A stretch of 40,416 nucleotides of DNA from Acidimicrobiia bacterium (lineage in GTDB: Bacteria; Actinomycetota; Acidimicrobiia; Spongiisociales; UBA11373): contig JAFGCH010000025.1 in NCBI GenBank assembly GCA_016932695.1, forward strand, positions 1 through 40,416, given 5' to 3'. Under the pieces are notes generated by a model. That model did not search any database, was not told where the DNA came from, and saw nothing but the letters and a program-made list of their open reading frames with translations. The translations under genes were made by a program, and so were the position numbers. Below, piece by piece: positions 26,293-33,994 of this stretch (the stretch's first letter is position 1; each line of letters begins with the position of its first letter).

Positions 26293-26343
26293 GGTTCTCC
26301 TTCTACTCCATCTGAGCATAACCCTGTGGAGAACCCGGCGCAA
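26293..26343 (-). promoter_or_regulatory. nadABC promoter with inverted repeat (candidate NrtR operator)
   Basis: On the minus strand TTGCGC (26338-26343), a 17-bp spacer and TATGCT (26315-26320) form a promoter for nadA. Perfect 8-bp inverted arms GGTTCTCC (minus strand; 26328-26335) and GGAGAACC (26293-26300) are separated by 27 bp. The first arm sits between -35 and -10; the second covers the nadA Shine-Dalgarno. If the transcript starts just after TATGCT, the first arm is not in the RNA, so a DNA operator is likelier than an RNA hairpin. Confidence 0.5.
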
Positions 26344-26369
26344 GAGCGGCCCGCGGCGGTCCTGCCCGC

Positions 26370-27299
26370 TCAGCCGCTGGTGCGCATTCCGGGGAGCCCC
26401 ACTCCGGGCGCCGGCCGCTCCCGCAGCACCTCGCGGCGGAAACGGTACACCGCGGCGGGACGGCCTCCGGTGGAGGCGTCCACCTCCCCGGTGGGCTCCA
26501 CCAGGCCCCCCTTGCCCACCAGGCGGCGGAAGTTCTGGCTGTGCAGGCGCACCCCGGAGAGGGCCTCCACCACCCGCTGCAAGCGCCCCAGGGTGAAGGT
26601 CGGCGGCAGTAGCTCGAAGACCACCGGGCGATAGCGCAGCTTGCCGCGCAGGCGCCCCAGCGCCTGAGCGGCGATGCGGCGGTGGTCGAGAGCCATCGGC
26701 TCTCCCGGCACCGGGCCATCGGGAGCCCCCGCCTCCGAAATGAGCCCGGCCTCGAACAGCAATTCGTAGCGCTCCAGCACCCGCTCCACATCCCAGGGAG
26801 AGCCCCGGCGGCCGAACATGATCTGCACCCGTTCGCGGCGGGCCTCGCCCACCGCCCCTTCCGCTGCGCCGGCAACCCACCCCTCCAGGGCGGGCACCAC
26901 CGCCGACCCCAGGGCCGGGGGCGGCCCTTCCCGGAAGTCCTCCCACGGGAAGAAGGAGTAGAAGTCCCGCCAGCGGGCGCCCGACTGCACCGGCACCGGG
27001 CCTTCCCGGACCAGCGCCAGGTAGGCCACAGTCACCAGCCGCTCCCCCTGGTGGGGCCCTCGGTCCCGGTCGCCCAGGCTGTACAGCTGCTCCACGTACC
27101 CCAGGTCGATGCCGGTCTGCTCCCGCACCCAGCGGCGCAGGGCACGCTCGAGCGTCCGGTCCCCCTCCGGGTCCAGTTGGCCGCTGGGCAGGCCCACCGG
27201 AGAGGTGCCGACGGTAAGCAGCCTGGGCTCCTCCCCGGTGACCGCCACGATCACCGCGCTCAGGCCGAGCACCACGGGCGTGGCCATCCCCGGAATCAT
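26370..27299 (-). CDS. nrtR: NrtR-type Nudix transcriptional regulator of NAD synthesis
   Basis: A 309-residue regulator. The N-terminal Nudix-like domain (about 1-155) has a degenerate Nudix box (GQLDPEGDRTLERALRRWV REQTG), lacking the catalytic Glu pair, as in NrtR proteins that bind ADP-ribose without hydrolysing it. The C-terminal winged helix has the NrtR hallmarks PPTFTLGRLQRVVEAL, LHSQNFRRLV, GGLVEPTGE and GRPAAVYRF. NrtR represses NAD biosynthesis genes and is relieved by ADP-ribose. Lying directly before nadABC with an inverted repeat between, it probably controls them. ATG 27299 is supported by a leaderless TACAGT box 6 nt upstream. Confidence 0.88.
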   Translation of the reverse strand: MIPGMATPVVLGLSAVIVAVTGEEPRLLTVGTSPVGLPSGQLDPEGDRTLERALRRWVREQTGIDLGYVEQLYSLGDRDRGPHQGERLVTVAYLALVREGPVPVQSGARWRDFYSFFPWEDFREGPPPALGSAVVPALEGWVAGAAEGAVGEARRERVQIMFGRRGSPWDVERVLERYELLFEAGLISEAGAPDGPVPGEPMALDHRRIAAQALGRLRGKLRYRPVVFELLPPTFTLGRLQRVVEALSGVRLHSQNFRRLVGKGGLVEPTGEVDASTGGRPAAVYRFRREVLRERPAPGVGLPGMRTSG

Positions 27300-27305
27300 G
27301 CAGCG

Positions 27306-27311
27306 ACTGTA
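27306..27311 (-). promoter_or_regulatory. -10 box (TACAGT) of nrtR, leaderless
   Basis: On the minus strand TACAGT ends 6 nt before the ATG at 27299, putting the first transcribed base at the start codon. No convincing -35. Confidence 0.5.
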
Positions 27312-27384
27312 CCCGCGCGCCGGTCGCGCCGGGGTGGGCCGGCCGCCCCTCCGGGAACCCCCGTCGCGCCGGGGAGCGGCGTGA

Positions 27385-27418
27385 TAGCCTCATGAGAGGG
27401 GGAGAGTGCTACTCCCCC
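27385..27418 (+). promoter_or_regulatory. Promoter and 5'-leader hairpin of the binding lipoprotein
   Basis: TAGCCT (27385-27390) is a candidate -10. The leader of about 65 nt then opens with a hairpin: GGGGGAG (27398-27404), 7-nt loop, CTCCCCC (27412-27418). The gene's own AGGGAGGAAA Shine-Dalgarno lies downstream. The hairpin could stabilise the mRNA or, less likely, attenuate. Confidence 0.4.
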
Positions 27419-27461
27419 CAATTGCGTGGCATTCGAACCGACGACAGCGAGGGAGGAAAGC

Positions 27462-28271
27462 ATGCGCAAGTGGATGTTGCTCGTCTTCGCGCTCGCCCTG
27501 ATCGTGGCGGCCTGCGGTGACGACGACGACACCGGCACCACGGCAGGGGCAATCGCGACCATCGAGCCGGGGATCCTGACGATCGGCTCGGACATCCCCT
27601 ACCCGCCGTTCGAGGACTTCGACGCCGCCGGCAACCCGATCGGCTTCGACATCGAGATCATGAACGAGGTCGCCCGCCGCCTCGGGCTGGAGCCCCGCTG
27701 GGTGGATACCGACTTCGACACGATCTTCACCCAGTTGGCCCAGGGGAACTTCGATGTGGTGGCTTCGGCCACGACCATCACCGCGGCGCGCGAGGAGATG
27801 GTGAACTTCACCACCCCCTACTTCAACTCGAACCAGGCGCTCACCATCAACAGCAACGAGACGCCGGACATCGAGACCTGGGAGGACCTCCAGGCGGGCG
27901 ATGCGGTGGCGGTGCAGACCGGGACCACCGGGGCCATCTGGGCCAAGGAGAACCTGGAGCCGCTGGGGATCGTCATCCGTGAGTTCGTCCAGCCGCCGGA
28001 CTGCTTCGCCGCCCTCGAGGGCGCGCAGGTGATCGCGGGCATCCTGGACCTCGACCCCTCACTCGACGCCGCGGCCACCCGTCCGGGCATCGTCGTGGCG
28101 CAGGAGATCATCACCGGCGAGGCTTACGGCTTCGCGGTGAACCCGGCGAACGAGCCGCTCCTGGCGTCCATCAACGCCATCTTCGCCGACATGCTGGCCG
28201 ACGGCTTCTACCAGACCACTTACGACAAGTGGATCGAGCGGCCGGGAGCCAGTGTGCTCTTCGAAGGCTGA
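27462..28271 (+). CDS. ABC-transporter substrate-binding lipoprotein, amino-acid type
   Basis: A 269-residue solute-binding protein of family 3. A lipoprotein signal ends at IVAACGDDDD (Cys about residue 19). The core has the family pattern LTIGSDIPYPPFEDFD, GFDIEIMNEVARRLG, VDTDFDTIFTQLAQGNFDVVASATTIT and the C-terminal FADMLADGFYQTTYDKW. Polar amino acids (Gln, Arg, Glu) are the usual ligands. No permease or ATPase gene is adjacent, so it either works with a distant transporter or acts as an extracellular sensor. GGGAGGAAAG precedes ATG 27462. A GC hairpin follows the stop. Confidence 0.9.
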   Translation: MRKWMLLVFALALIVAACGDDDDTGTTAGAIATIEPGILTIGSDIPYPPFEDFDAAGNPIGFDIEIMNEVARRLGLEPRWVDTDFDTIFTQLAQGNFDVVASATTITAAREEMVNFTTPYFNSNQALTINSNETPDIETWEDLQAGDAVAVQTGTTGAIWAKENLEPLGIVIREFVQPPDCFAALEGAQVIAGILDLDPSLDAAATRPGIVVAQEIITGEAYGFAVNPANEPLLASINAIFADMLADGFYQTTYDKWIERPGASVLFEG

Positions 28272-28287
28272 TCTACCCCTAGTGCGG

Positions 28288-28319
28288 CCGCCCGCCTCCG
28301 GGCCAACCGGGGCGGGCGG
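28288..28319 (+). terminator. Candidate terminator after the binding protein
   Basis: Nine-base arms CCGCCCGCC (28288-28296) and GGCGGGCGG (28311-28319) flank a 14-nt loop about 16 bases after the stop codon. There is no U-run, so it would be a GC-hairpin type. Confidence 0.5.
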
Positions 28320-28388
28320 TCCCGCGTCCGGAACGACACGCCCGCGCCGCCCGCTGCCGCCGGTCACGCGCCTCCCCTCCCGGCGGCC

Positions 28389-28394
28389 TAGCCT
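28389..28394 (+). promoter_or_regulatory. -10 box (TAGCCT) of the PspC operon, leaderless
   Basis: TAGCCT ends 7 nt before ATG 28402, so the transcript would start at or one base before the start codon. The -35 is weak. Confidence 0.45.
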
Positions 28395-28401
28395 GGCGCC
28401 C

Positions 28402-28866
28402 ATGACCGCCCCGGCCCCCACCCGCCGCCTGTATCGCAGCCGGGGCGATCGCATGCTCGGTGGCGTCGCCGCAGGCCTGGCCGACTACCTGCAGGTCGAT
28501 TCCGCCCTGGTGCGCCTGGCCTTCGTCGCCCTCGTCCTCGCCGCCGGCACGGGCATCCTCCTGTACGTCATCGCCTGGATCGTGATCCCCGAGGAACCGC
28601 TCGCCGCCGGCCGCCCGAGTGAACCATCGGCCGCCGACCCGGGGGCCGCAGGCCCCGCCGAGGCGGCAACGGCCGTTCCCGCCGTCGCGCCCCGGTCGGG
28701 GTCGGCGGCCGGACGCGGCGCCCGGCTGGTGGTGGGCACGATCCTGGTGGCCATCGGGTGCCTGCTGCTGCTCGACTGGGCCCTCCCCGGCCTGCGCCAC
28801 TTCTTCTGGCCGGCGGCGATCATCACCCTCGGCCTGGGACTCCTCCTCTACGGAGCACGTCGATGA
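28402..28866 (+). CDS. PspC-domain membrane protein
   Basis: A 154-residue membrane protein. The N-terminal PspC domain has YRSRGDRMLGGVAAGLADYL and DSALVRLAFVALVLAAGTGILLYVIAWIVIPEE (about residues 10-65). A Ser/Ala/Pro linker follows, then two TM segments of DUF5668 type near the C-terminus. PspC proteins respond to envelope stress. The ATG at 28402 is favoured by the TAGCCT box. Its stop overlaps the next ATG (ATGA); the three genes 28402-29773 form one tight operon. Confidence 0.88.
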   Translation: MTAPAPTRRLYRSRGDRMLGGVAAGLADYLQVDSALVRLAFVALVLAAGTGILLYVIAWIVIPEEPLAAGRPSEPSAADPGAAGPAEAATAVPAVAPRSGSAAGRGARLVVGTILVAIGCLLLLDWALPGLRHFFWPAAIITLGLGLLLYGARR

Positions 28867-29597
28867 CCGACCCCACCGACCCCACCGGCCCCACCGGCCC
28901 CACCTCCGAAGAGCCTACGGCGGAGACCCCCGCCCTGCCGCTGCCCCCGGCGCCGGCCGCCCCGGCCCGGCGCCGCGGCCCCAGCCTGGGGCACATCGTC
29001 CTCGGCGCGGTGCTGGTGCTGATCGGGCTGGGTTGGCTGCTCGAGGCCCTCGACCTGGCCGACGTGCCCTGGCGCTTCCTGCTGCCCTCGGTGCTGATCC
29101 TCGTCGGTGTCGCCCTCGTCCTGGGAGCCCGGACGGGACGGCACGGTGGCCTCATCGCCGTGGGGGCGGTCCTCACCGTCCTGGTGCTCCTCGCCGGCGC
29201 CGTCGAGGTGCTCCTGGACGTACCGCTGGCCGGCGGCGTCGGCGACCAGAACCACGCCCCTACCGCCACCGCCGCCGGCGAGTACCGCTGGGGCCTCGGC
29301 AAGATGACCCTGGACCTCACCCGCACCCCCGGCCTCGCCGGCCGAGACATCGCCGCCAGTGTGGTGGTGGGAGAACTGGTGGTGATCGTCCCCGACGACG
29401 TGCCCCTGGCCATCGAGGCGCGCGTTGGCTTGGGTGAAGTGAACGTGCTGGGCACCACGGAGAGCGGTGTGGATCCCGCTCTCGAATGCACCGGCACCGG
29501 CCGCGCCGTCGAATGCGGAGACCGGTCCCCTCCCGGCGAGCTGTCGCTGCGCCTCGAACTCGAAGTGGCCATGGGCCGAGTGGAGGTGCGGCGATGA
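28863..29597 (+). CDS. LiaF-like membrane protein
   Basis: A 244-residue protein. An N-terminal acidic/Pro repeat (DPTDPTGPTGPT) is followed by three to four TM segments (about residues 45-125) and an extracytoplasmic beta-rich domain with GLGKMTLDLTRTPGLAG, VVGELVVIVPDDVPLAIEARVGLGEV and the closing LEVAMGRVEVRR. That end matches the cell-wall-active antibiotic response domain found in LiaF-type regulators. It overlaps PspC by 4 nt and the next gene by 4 nt. No LiaRS two-component pair is adjacent. A role in envelope-stress sensing is inference from the domains. Confidence 0.82.
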   Translation: MTDPTDPTGPTGPTSEEPTAETPALPLPPAPAAPARRRGPSLGHIVLGAVLVLIGLGWLLEALDLADVPWRFLLPSVLILVGVALVLGARTGRHGGLIAVGAVLTVLVLLAGAVEVLLDVPLAGGVGDQNHAPTATAAGEYRWGLGKMTLDLTRTPGLAGRDIAASVVVGELVVIVPDDVPLAIEARVGLGEVNVLGTTESGVDPALECTGTGRAVECGDRSPPGELSLRLELEVAMGRVEVRR

Positions 29598-29773
29598 AGG
29601 AGCACCCGGGCACTTTCGTGTCGGGCATCGTCTTCGTGGTGATCGGCCTGGCCTACCTGCTCTATGCGCTCAACGTGTGGCAGGTCAGCGTCTGGCGGCT
29701 GTGGCCGGTGTTCGTGATCGCCCTCGGCGTGGTGATCCTGCTGAGCGGCACCCACTTCCGCCGCGGCGACTGA
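29594..29773 (+). CDS. Small two-TM protein of the PspC operon
   Basis: A 59-residue protein with two hydrophobic helices (VSGIVFVVIGLAYLLYAL and LWPVFVIALGVVILLSG) joined by a short loop with Trp residues, ending in basic/acidic HFRRGD. It resembles the DUF5668 module present in its two operon neighbours, so the operon carries three versions of this membrane pair. ATG 29594 overlaps the previous stop (ATGA). Confidence 0.82.
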   Translation: MKEHPGTFVSGIVFVVIGLAYLLYALNVWQVSVWRLWPVFVIALGVVILLSGTHFRRGD

Positions 29774-29791
29774 GGGGCCGAGCCGCCGCGC

Positions 29792-30478
29792 TCACCCGTC
29801 GGGGCCGGCGCCCCGTTCCTCCCCGGCGCCCCGCACCGGCGGGGTGAGGACTTCCGTCCCGGGCGGAGCAGCCCCGCGGCCGGCCCCCACCAGCCACGGG
29901 TCACCCGAGGTGTCGACGGGAGGCCGCACCAGACGCGCCCGCACCGGGGCCACTACCGGGGCGCGCCGAGCCGCCGACCGCCACCCCACCAGCGGCCACA
30001 GGCAGATCCCCGTCCCGGCGATCACCATCAGGAGGCCGAGCACCTCGACGGACCGGGCGATGGCCCCCGCCTTCTCGATGCAGTCGAAGCCTTGCGGCCC
30101 CAGGAGGTAGGCCCAGTCGTGGGTGCCCCCGCCGATCAGGGGAAGTGCCTGTACAGGGGCATCGGCCACATACACCGCCACATCTCGCGCCGAGGTGCCC
30201 GCCCAGGCCAGGCAGAAGCCGGAAGAGGCCCACTCACGGCGCCGGAACAGGAAGTAGGCGGCCAGGCCCACCGGGACGGCCACCTGGAAGACCGACCCCG
30301 CCAGGAACATGATCATCCGCGGCATCAGGGCGGTGACCAGGTGCCCCAGTTCGTGCACCGCCAGGTCGAAGAGGTCGAGGGCGGGCACAGGCTGCTTCAT
30401 GCCGAAGGCCACCACCCCGATGGCGATCGAGGCGGCGGCGCCGAGCGCGTATCGGCCCCAGGCGCGAAAGGCGGCCAT
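29792..30478 (-). CDS. Integral membrane protein with HELGH metalloprotease motif
   Basis: A 228-residue protein. After a first TM segment (about 10-27) comes VHELGHLVTALMP with H42-E43-x-x-H46, then several hydrophobic segments and GGGTHDWAYLLG (about 120-130), whose Asp could be the third zinc ligand as in site-2-protease (M50-like) enzymes. The C-terminal 60 residues are a basic, Pro/Gly-rich tail. I infer a membrane zinc metalloprotease or a degenerate relative; no PDZ or signature NPDG motif is seen. It is divergent from the RTX gene and convergent with the PspC operon. Confidence 0.75.
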   Translation of the reverse strand: MAAFRAWGRYALGAAASIAIGVVAFGMKQPVPALDLFDLAVHELGHLVTALMPRMIMFLAGSVFQVAVPVGLAAYFLFRRREWASSGFCLAWAGTSARDVAVYVADAPVQALPLIGGGTHDWAYLLGPQGFDCIEKAGAIARSVEVLGLLMVIAGTGICLWPLVGWRSAARRAPVVAPVRARLVRPPVDTSGDPWLVGAGRGAAPPGTEVLTPPVRGAGEERGAGPDG

Positions 30479-30640
30479 GGGTACCCATCGGCCCGCCGGT
30501 CCCTGGAATCAAGGGCCTGCAGCCTGCGGCGCCCCGCCGGTCACCGACCTCCGCCACGAGGCACCCTCGCGGCGCCGTGTCAAGCCCTGTGATCGGGCTC
30601 GGCCCCGCCGGATACTGGCCGGGTCCCCGATCGGAGCCTC

Positions 30641-32200
30641 ATGTCGTCCGCCCGACTGCCCCTGACCCTCCCTCTCGCCCTGATCCTCTGCCTCGCCGGA
30701 GTTGCGCCCGCCGCCGCCGACCAGGCCCCACCCCGCCTGGTCGGAGCCGCCGAGGTAGATCCCCCGGGCCGCTACCCCTTCGCCGCCGCCCTGGTCGATC
30801 GCCACCTGGCCGACGCCTGGCGGGGCCGCTTCTGCGACGGCTCTCTGGTGGCCGGCCGCTGGGTGCTCACCGCCGCCCGCTGCCTCGACGATCGCCGGCC
30901 CGCCGACGTGGAGGTGGTGATCGGCCGCCACGATCTCACCACCACCGAGGGGCACCGAGTGGCCGTGGTCGCCTTCCACGTCCATCCTCGGCACGACGGC
31001 GCCGACCTCTACGACGCCGCCCTGGTCGAACTGGCCGAAGCCGTAGCTGCCGACCCCGTCGGCCTGCCCGCCGCCGACCTTCCCCCCGGCCCCGCCGTGG
31101 TGACCGGCTGGGGCGACACCCTCACCCCGAATCGACTGCCTCGCGAGTTGCAACAGGCCGAGGTGCCCCTCCTCCCCGACACCGACTGCGCCCGGGCCCA
31201 CGGCAACGACTTCGCCGCCGGGTCCATGGTGTGTGCCGGAGACCTGGAGCGCGGGGGTGTGGGTGCTTGCCGCGGCGATCGTGGGGCGCCCCTGTTCGTG
31301 GCCGGGCCCGATGGGCCGGTGCAGGTGGGGGTTGCCGGATGGGGGGTGGGCTGCGCCCTGCCGGGGCTGCCGGCGCTGTACACGCGGGTCTCTTCGCTGA
31401 CGCCCTGGGTGCAGTCGGTCACCGGCACCGGCCCTTTCAGCTGCGCCGGCCGCGCCCCGACACTGCTGGGCACGCCGGGAGTCGACGTGCTGGTCGGCAC
31501 CGGCGGCGACGACGTGATCGTGGCCCTGGGCGGAAGGGATCTCATCGACGGCGGCGGCGGCAACGACCTCATCTGTGCCGGGGAGGGCGACGACCAGGTC
31601 TCCGGAGGTGAGGGCCACGACGTCATCTACGGCGAAGCGGGTGATGACGTGCTGCGGGGCGGCTCCGGGGACGATCGCCTCCACGGCGGCGACGGCGCCG
31701 ACGGCCTCATAGGGGAGGAAGGGAACGACCACCTGGAGGGTGGGCCCGGCGACGACACCCTGGTAGGCGGCGGCGGGAACGACCGCCTCGACGGGGGGGC
31801 CGACGCCGACCTCCTTTCCGCAGGGAGAGGCCGCGATGCCCTGAACGGCGGGCCGGGTGATGACGTGCTGCGGGCCGGGCCGGGCCCCGATGTGCTCCGC
31901 GGCGGGCCGGGCCGGGACGTCCTGCACGGCCGGGCCGGCGACGATCGCCTCCACGGCGGCCGGGACGCCGACCGGCTCATCGGAGGCTCCCACTCCGACC
32001 GCCTCTACGGAGGGCCCGGGGACGACTTCCTCGGCGGCGGCGCGGGGAGCGACCTTCTGCAAGGCGACTCCGGGGCGGACGAACTGCGCGGCGGGCCGGG
32101 CGAGGACCTGCTCAACGGGGGCGAGGGGCCGGACCGGGGCGGGGGCGGCCCCGGAGCCGACACCTGCCTACTGGAGCAGTCCCACGGCTGCGAGGCCTGA
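30641..32200 (+). CDS. Secreted trypsin-fold pseudoprotease with RTX repeats
   Basis: A 519-residue exported protein. A signal peptide ends near residue 26 (AAADQAPP). A chymotrypsin-fold domain (about 30-270) has the right layout, but TAAHC is TAARC (R80) and the GDSGGP block is GDRGAP (R214), while the Asp position (YDAAL, D125) is kept. Two of three catalytic residues are gone, so it is probably not a peptidase. From about residue 285 to 510 there are roughly 20 GGxGxDxUx calcium-binding repeats. Cysteines C81, C210 and others suggest a folded, disulfide-stabilised domain. There is no adjacent type I secretion gene, so export is probably by Sec. Confidence 0.87.
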   Translation: MSSARLPLTLPLALILCLAGVAPAAADQAPPRLVGAAEVDPPGRYPFAAALVDRHLADAWRGRFCDGSLVAGRWVLTAARCLDDRRPADVEVVIGRHDLTTTEGHRVAVVAFHVHPRHDGADLYDAALVELAEAVAADPVGLPAADLPPGPAVVTGWGDTLTPNRLPRELQQAEVPLLPDTDCARAHGNDFAAGSMVCAGDLERGGVGACRGDRGAPLFVAGPDGPVQVGVAGWGVGCALPGLPALYTRVSSLTPWVQSVTGTGPFSCAGRAPTLLGTPGVDVLVGTGGDDVIVALGGRDLIDGGGGNDLICAGEGDDQVSGGEGHDVIYGEAGDDVLRGGSGDDRLHGGDGADGLIGEEGNDHLEGGPGDDTLVGGGGNDRLDGGADADLLSAGRGRDALNGGPGDDVLRAGPGPDVLRGGPGRDVLHGRAGDDRLHGGRDADRLIGGSHSDRLYGGPGDDFLGGGAGSDLLQGDSGADELRGGPGEDLLNGGEGPDRGGGGPGADTCLLEQSHGCEA

Positions 32201-32205
32201 GCCGA

Positions 32206-32226
32206 CCGGGCCCCACCAAGGCCCGG
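32206..32226. terminator. Candidate bidirectional terminator
   Basis: CCGGGCC (32206-32212), a 7-nt loop and GGCCCGG (32220-32226) lie between the convergent stops of the RTX gene and the gene at 32256. No U-run. Confidence 0.45.
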
Positions 32227-32255
32227 GATCCTCGACGCGCAAGCCGACGCGTCGC

Positions 32256-33017
32256 TCAGGAAGCGGGCCGCAGCGAGGTGAGCAGCACCTCGAACTGCTC
32301 GGCGTAGTCCACCTCACCGATGCGGCTCTGGGTGGTGCTGGCTCGCTGCTCCACCCAGCGCACCAGCAGGTTGGTTCCGGGGAGGTACCAAATGTCACGG
32401 TTGGCGTACCCCTCGGTGTCGCCCGTCTCCAGAGTGGAGATGCGCACGTGCCGGGTCTCGACTTCTTCGCCGCCCACCACCAGGGTCTCGGTGCCGATCA
32501 CCTCGTAGGACAGGGTGTGGGTCCCCTCCCCGGCCTCCTGGCTGCTCACCCGGAGGCACTCTGCCGTCCAGGTCTCCCCGGGCTCGCCCTGAATCGGCAT
32601 GGGCTCGGGGCACTCGAACACGTCGGTGTTGGCTACCCGGAACCACTCGTGGAACGACGCAAAGCCGGCCAGCGTGCCGTCGGGGCAGATATCCCACTCC
32701 TCGTAGCGCTCCTCCAGGGCCTGCCAGCGCACCAGGCTGCCGCAGCCCCCCGGCTGGATGGTCAGGTAGGTCTGCGTTGGGTAGTCGTGCCGCCCCCCGG
32801 CCAGGGCGTCGGTGGTCTCGTACCCGGTGGTGGCGTAGGTGTAGAGGCCGTAGTCGCCCGGGGCGCCGCCGCCGGTCACCACCGTGAGGCCGATCTCCTC
32901 CTCATCCACCGAGGTCGCGGTGTCGCGGAAAGCGAAGAGGACGGCGCCGACCGCCACCACCAGGGCGAGTGCGATCCCGCCCACGATCATCCATGCCTTC
33001 CGCACCCGAATGCTCAT
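32256..33017 (-). CDS. Membrane-anchored extracytoplasmic protein, function unknown
   Basis: A 253-residue protein with one N-terminal TM segment (about residues 10-32, IVGGIALALVVAVGAVLF) and a large outer domain. That domain is beta-rich, with four Cys residues (CGSLVRW, DICPDG, FECPEP, AECLRV) that may form disulfides, and the TRHVRISTLETGDTEGYANRDIWYLPGTNLLVRW stretch. I do not recognise a family. ATG 33017 is used because the TM segment then lies where a signal anchor should; the open frame to 33068 adds residues with no support. The layout resembles actinobacterial lipoprotein-like outer proteins of unknown role. Confidence 0.72.
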   Translation of the reverse strand: MSIRVRKAWMIVGGIALALVVAVGAVLFAFRDTATSVDEEEIGLTVVTGGGAPGDYGLYTYATTGYETTDALAGGRHDYPTQTYLTIQPGGCGSLVRWQALEERYEEWDICPDGTLAGFASFHEWFRVANTDVFECPEPMPIQGEPGETWTAECLRVSSQEAGEGTHTLSYEVIGTETLVVGGEEVETRHVRISTLETGDTEGYANRDIWYLPGTNLLVRWVEQRASTTQSRIGEVDYAEQFEVLLTSLRPAS

Positions 33018-33144
33018 GCCCGTAGTTTGCCAAGGAGAAGGCCGGTCGCGCCACTCCGGAGGTGACACGGGGCGTGCCGCCGTCTCCGCTCTCTCCCGAC
33101 GGAGGCCCGTCGCGGCCCGGCCGGTCGATCCCCGCCGGTCGGCC

Positions 33145-33921
33145 TCAGCGCTCGAAGAGCGACCCCAGCCCTCCTATGACCGAGCCCTCGTCCTTCCCCG
33201 ACCCTCCCCCAAAGGGAGCAATCCGGTCGGCCAGCCGCGAGAAAGGCAGTGACTGCAGCCAGACCCGGCCCGCACCGCGCAGGGTGGCCAGGAACAGCCC
33301 CTCCCCGCCGAACATCATCGACTTGAGGTTCCCGGCACGCTGGATGTCGTACTCCACCGACGGCTCGAACGCCACCAGGCACCCGGTGTCCACCGCCAGC
33401 GTCTCCCCGGCGAGATGCTTCTCCACGATGGTCCCCCCGGCGTGGACGAACACCCGTCCGTCGCCCTGGAGATCCTGCAGGATGAAGCCCTCGCCGCCGA
33501 ACAAGCCCGCCCCCAACTTGCGGTTGAAGGCGATGCCCACCCGCGTGCCGCGGGCGGCGCACAGGAAGGCATCCTTCTGGCAGATGAGCCTGCCGCCCAA
33601 CGCCGCCAGGTCGATGGGGATGATCTTGCCGGGGTAGGGGGCGGCGAAGGCCACCTTGCGGCGCCCGGAAGCGCCGTTGGTGAAGTGGGTCATGAACAGC
33701 GATTCACCGGTCAAGGCTCGCTTGCCCGCTCCCTTGAGCTTGCCCCACATCCCCTGATCCGGCTCGGCGCCGTCGCCCATGCGGGTCTCGAAGGTGATCC
33801 CCTCCTCCAGGTACATCATCGCCCCCGCCTCGGCGATCACCGTCTCGCCCGGGTCCAACTCGATCTCCACGAACTGCATGTCGTCGCCGTAGATGGAGAA
33901 ATCCACCTGGTCGCTGGCCAC
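33145..33921 (-). CDS. AIM24 family protein
   Basis: A 258-residue protein of the AIM24/TIGR00266 group, a beta-helix-like fold without known enzymology. Features include [47 protein letters not shown], the [13 protein letters not shown] segment and [22 protein letters not shown]. Bacterial members often sit with stress or tellurite-type genes; none is here. GTG 33921 is preceded by AGGAGG, and TAGGAT (33951-33956, minus strand) is a candidate -10. It is probably independent of its neighbours. Confidence 0.88.
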   Translation of the reverse strand: MASDQVDFSIYGDDMQFVEIELDPGETVIAEAGAMMYLEEGITFETRMGDGAEPDQGMWGKLKGAGKRALTGESLFMTHFTNGASGRRKVAFAAPYPGKIIPIDLAALGGRLICQKDAFLCAARGTRVGIAFNRKLGAGLFGGEGFILQDLQGDGRVFVHAGGTIVEKHLAGETLAVDTGCLVAFEPSVEYDIQRAGNLKSMMFGGEGLFLATLRGAGRVWLQSLPFSRLADRIAPFGGGSGKDEGSVIGGLGSLFER

Positions 33922-33994
33922 CCGGCACCTCCTCGTCGGCTAACCCACCGATCCTACGAGGAGGAGAGGCACCTCGCCGGGCGCCGCGGTGGAG

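Noticed and set aside
31480-32180. CRISPR-like or satellite repeat array
   Set aside because: The repeats are in-frame GGxGxDxUx codons of the RTX domain with varied third positions.
30641-32200. Active trypsin-like protease
   Set aside because: Catalytic His and Ser are both Arg (R80, R214).
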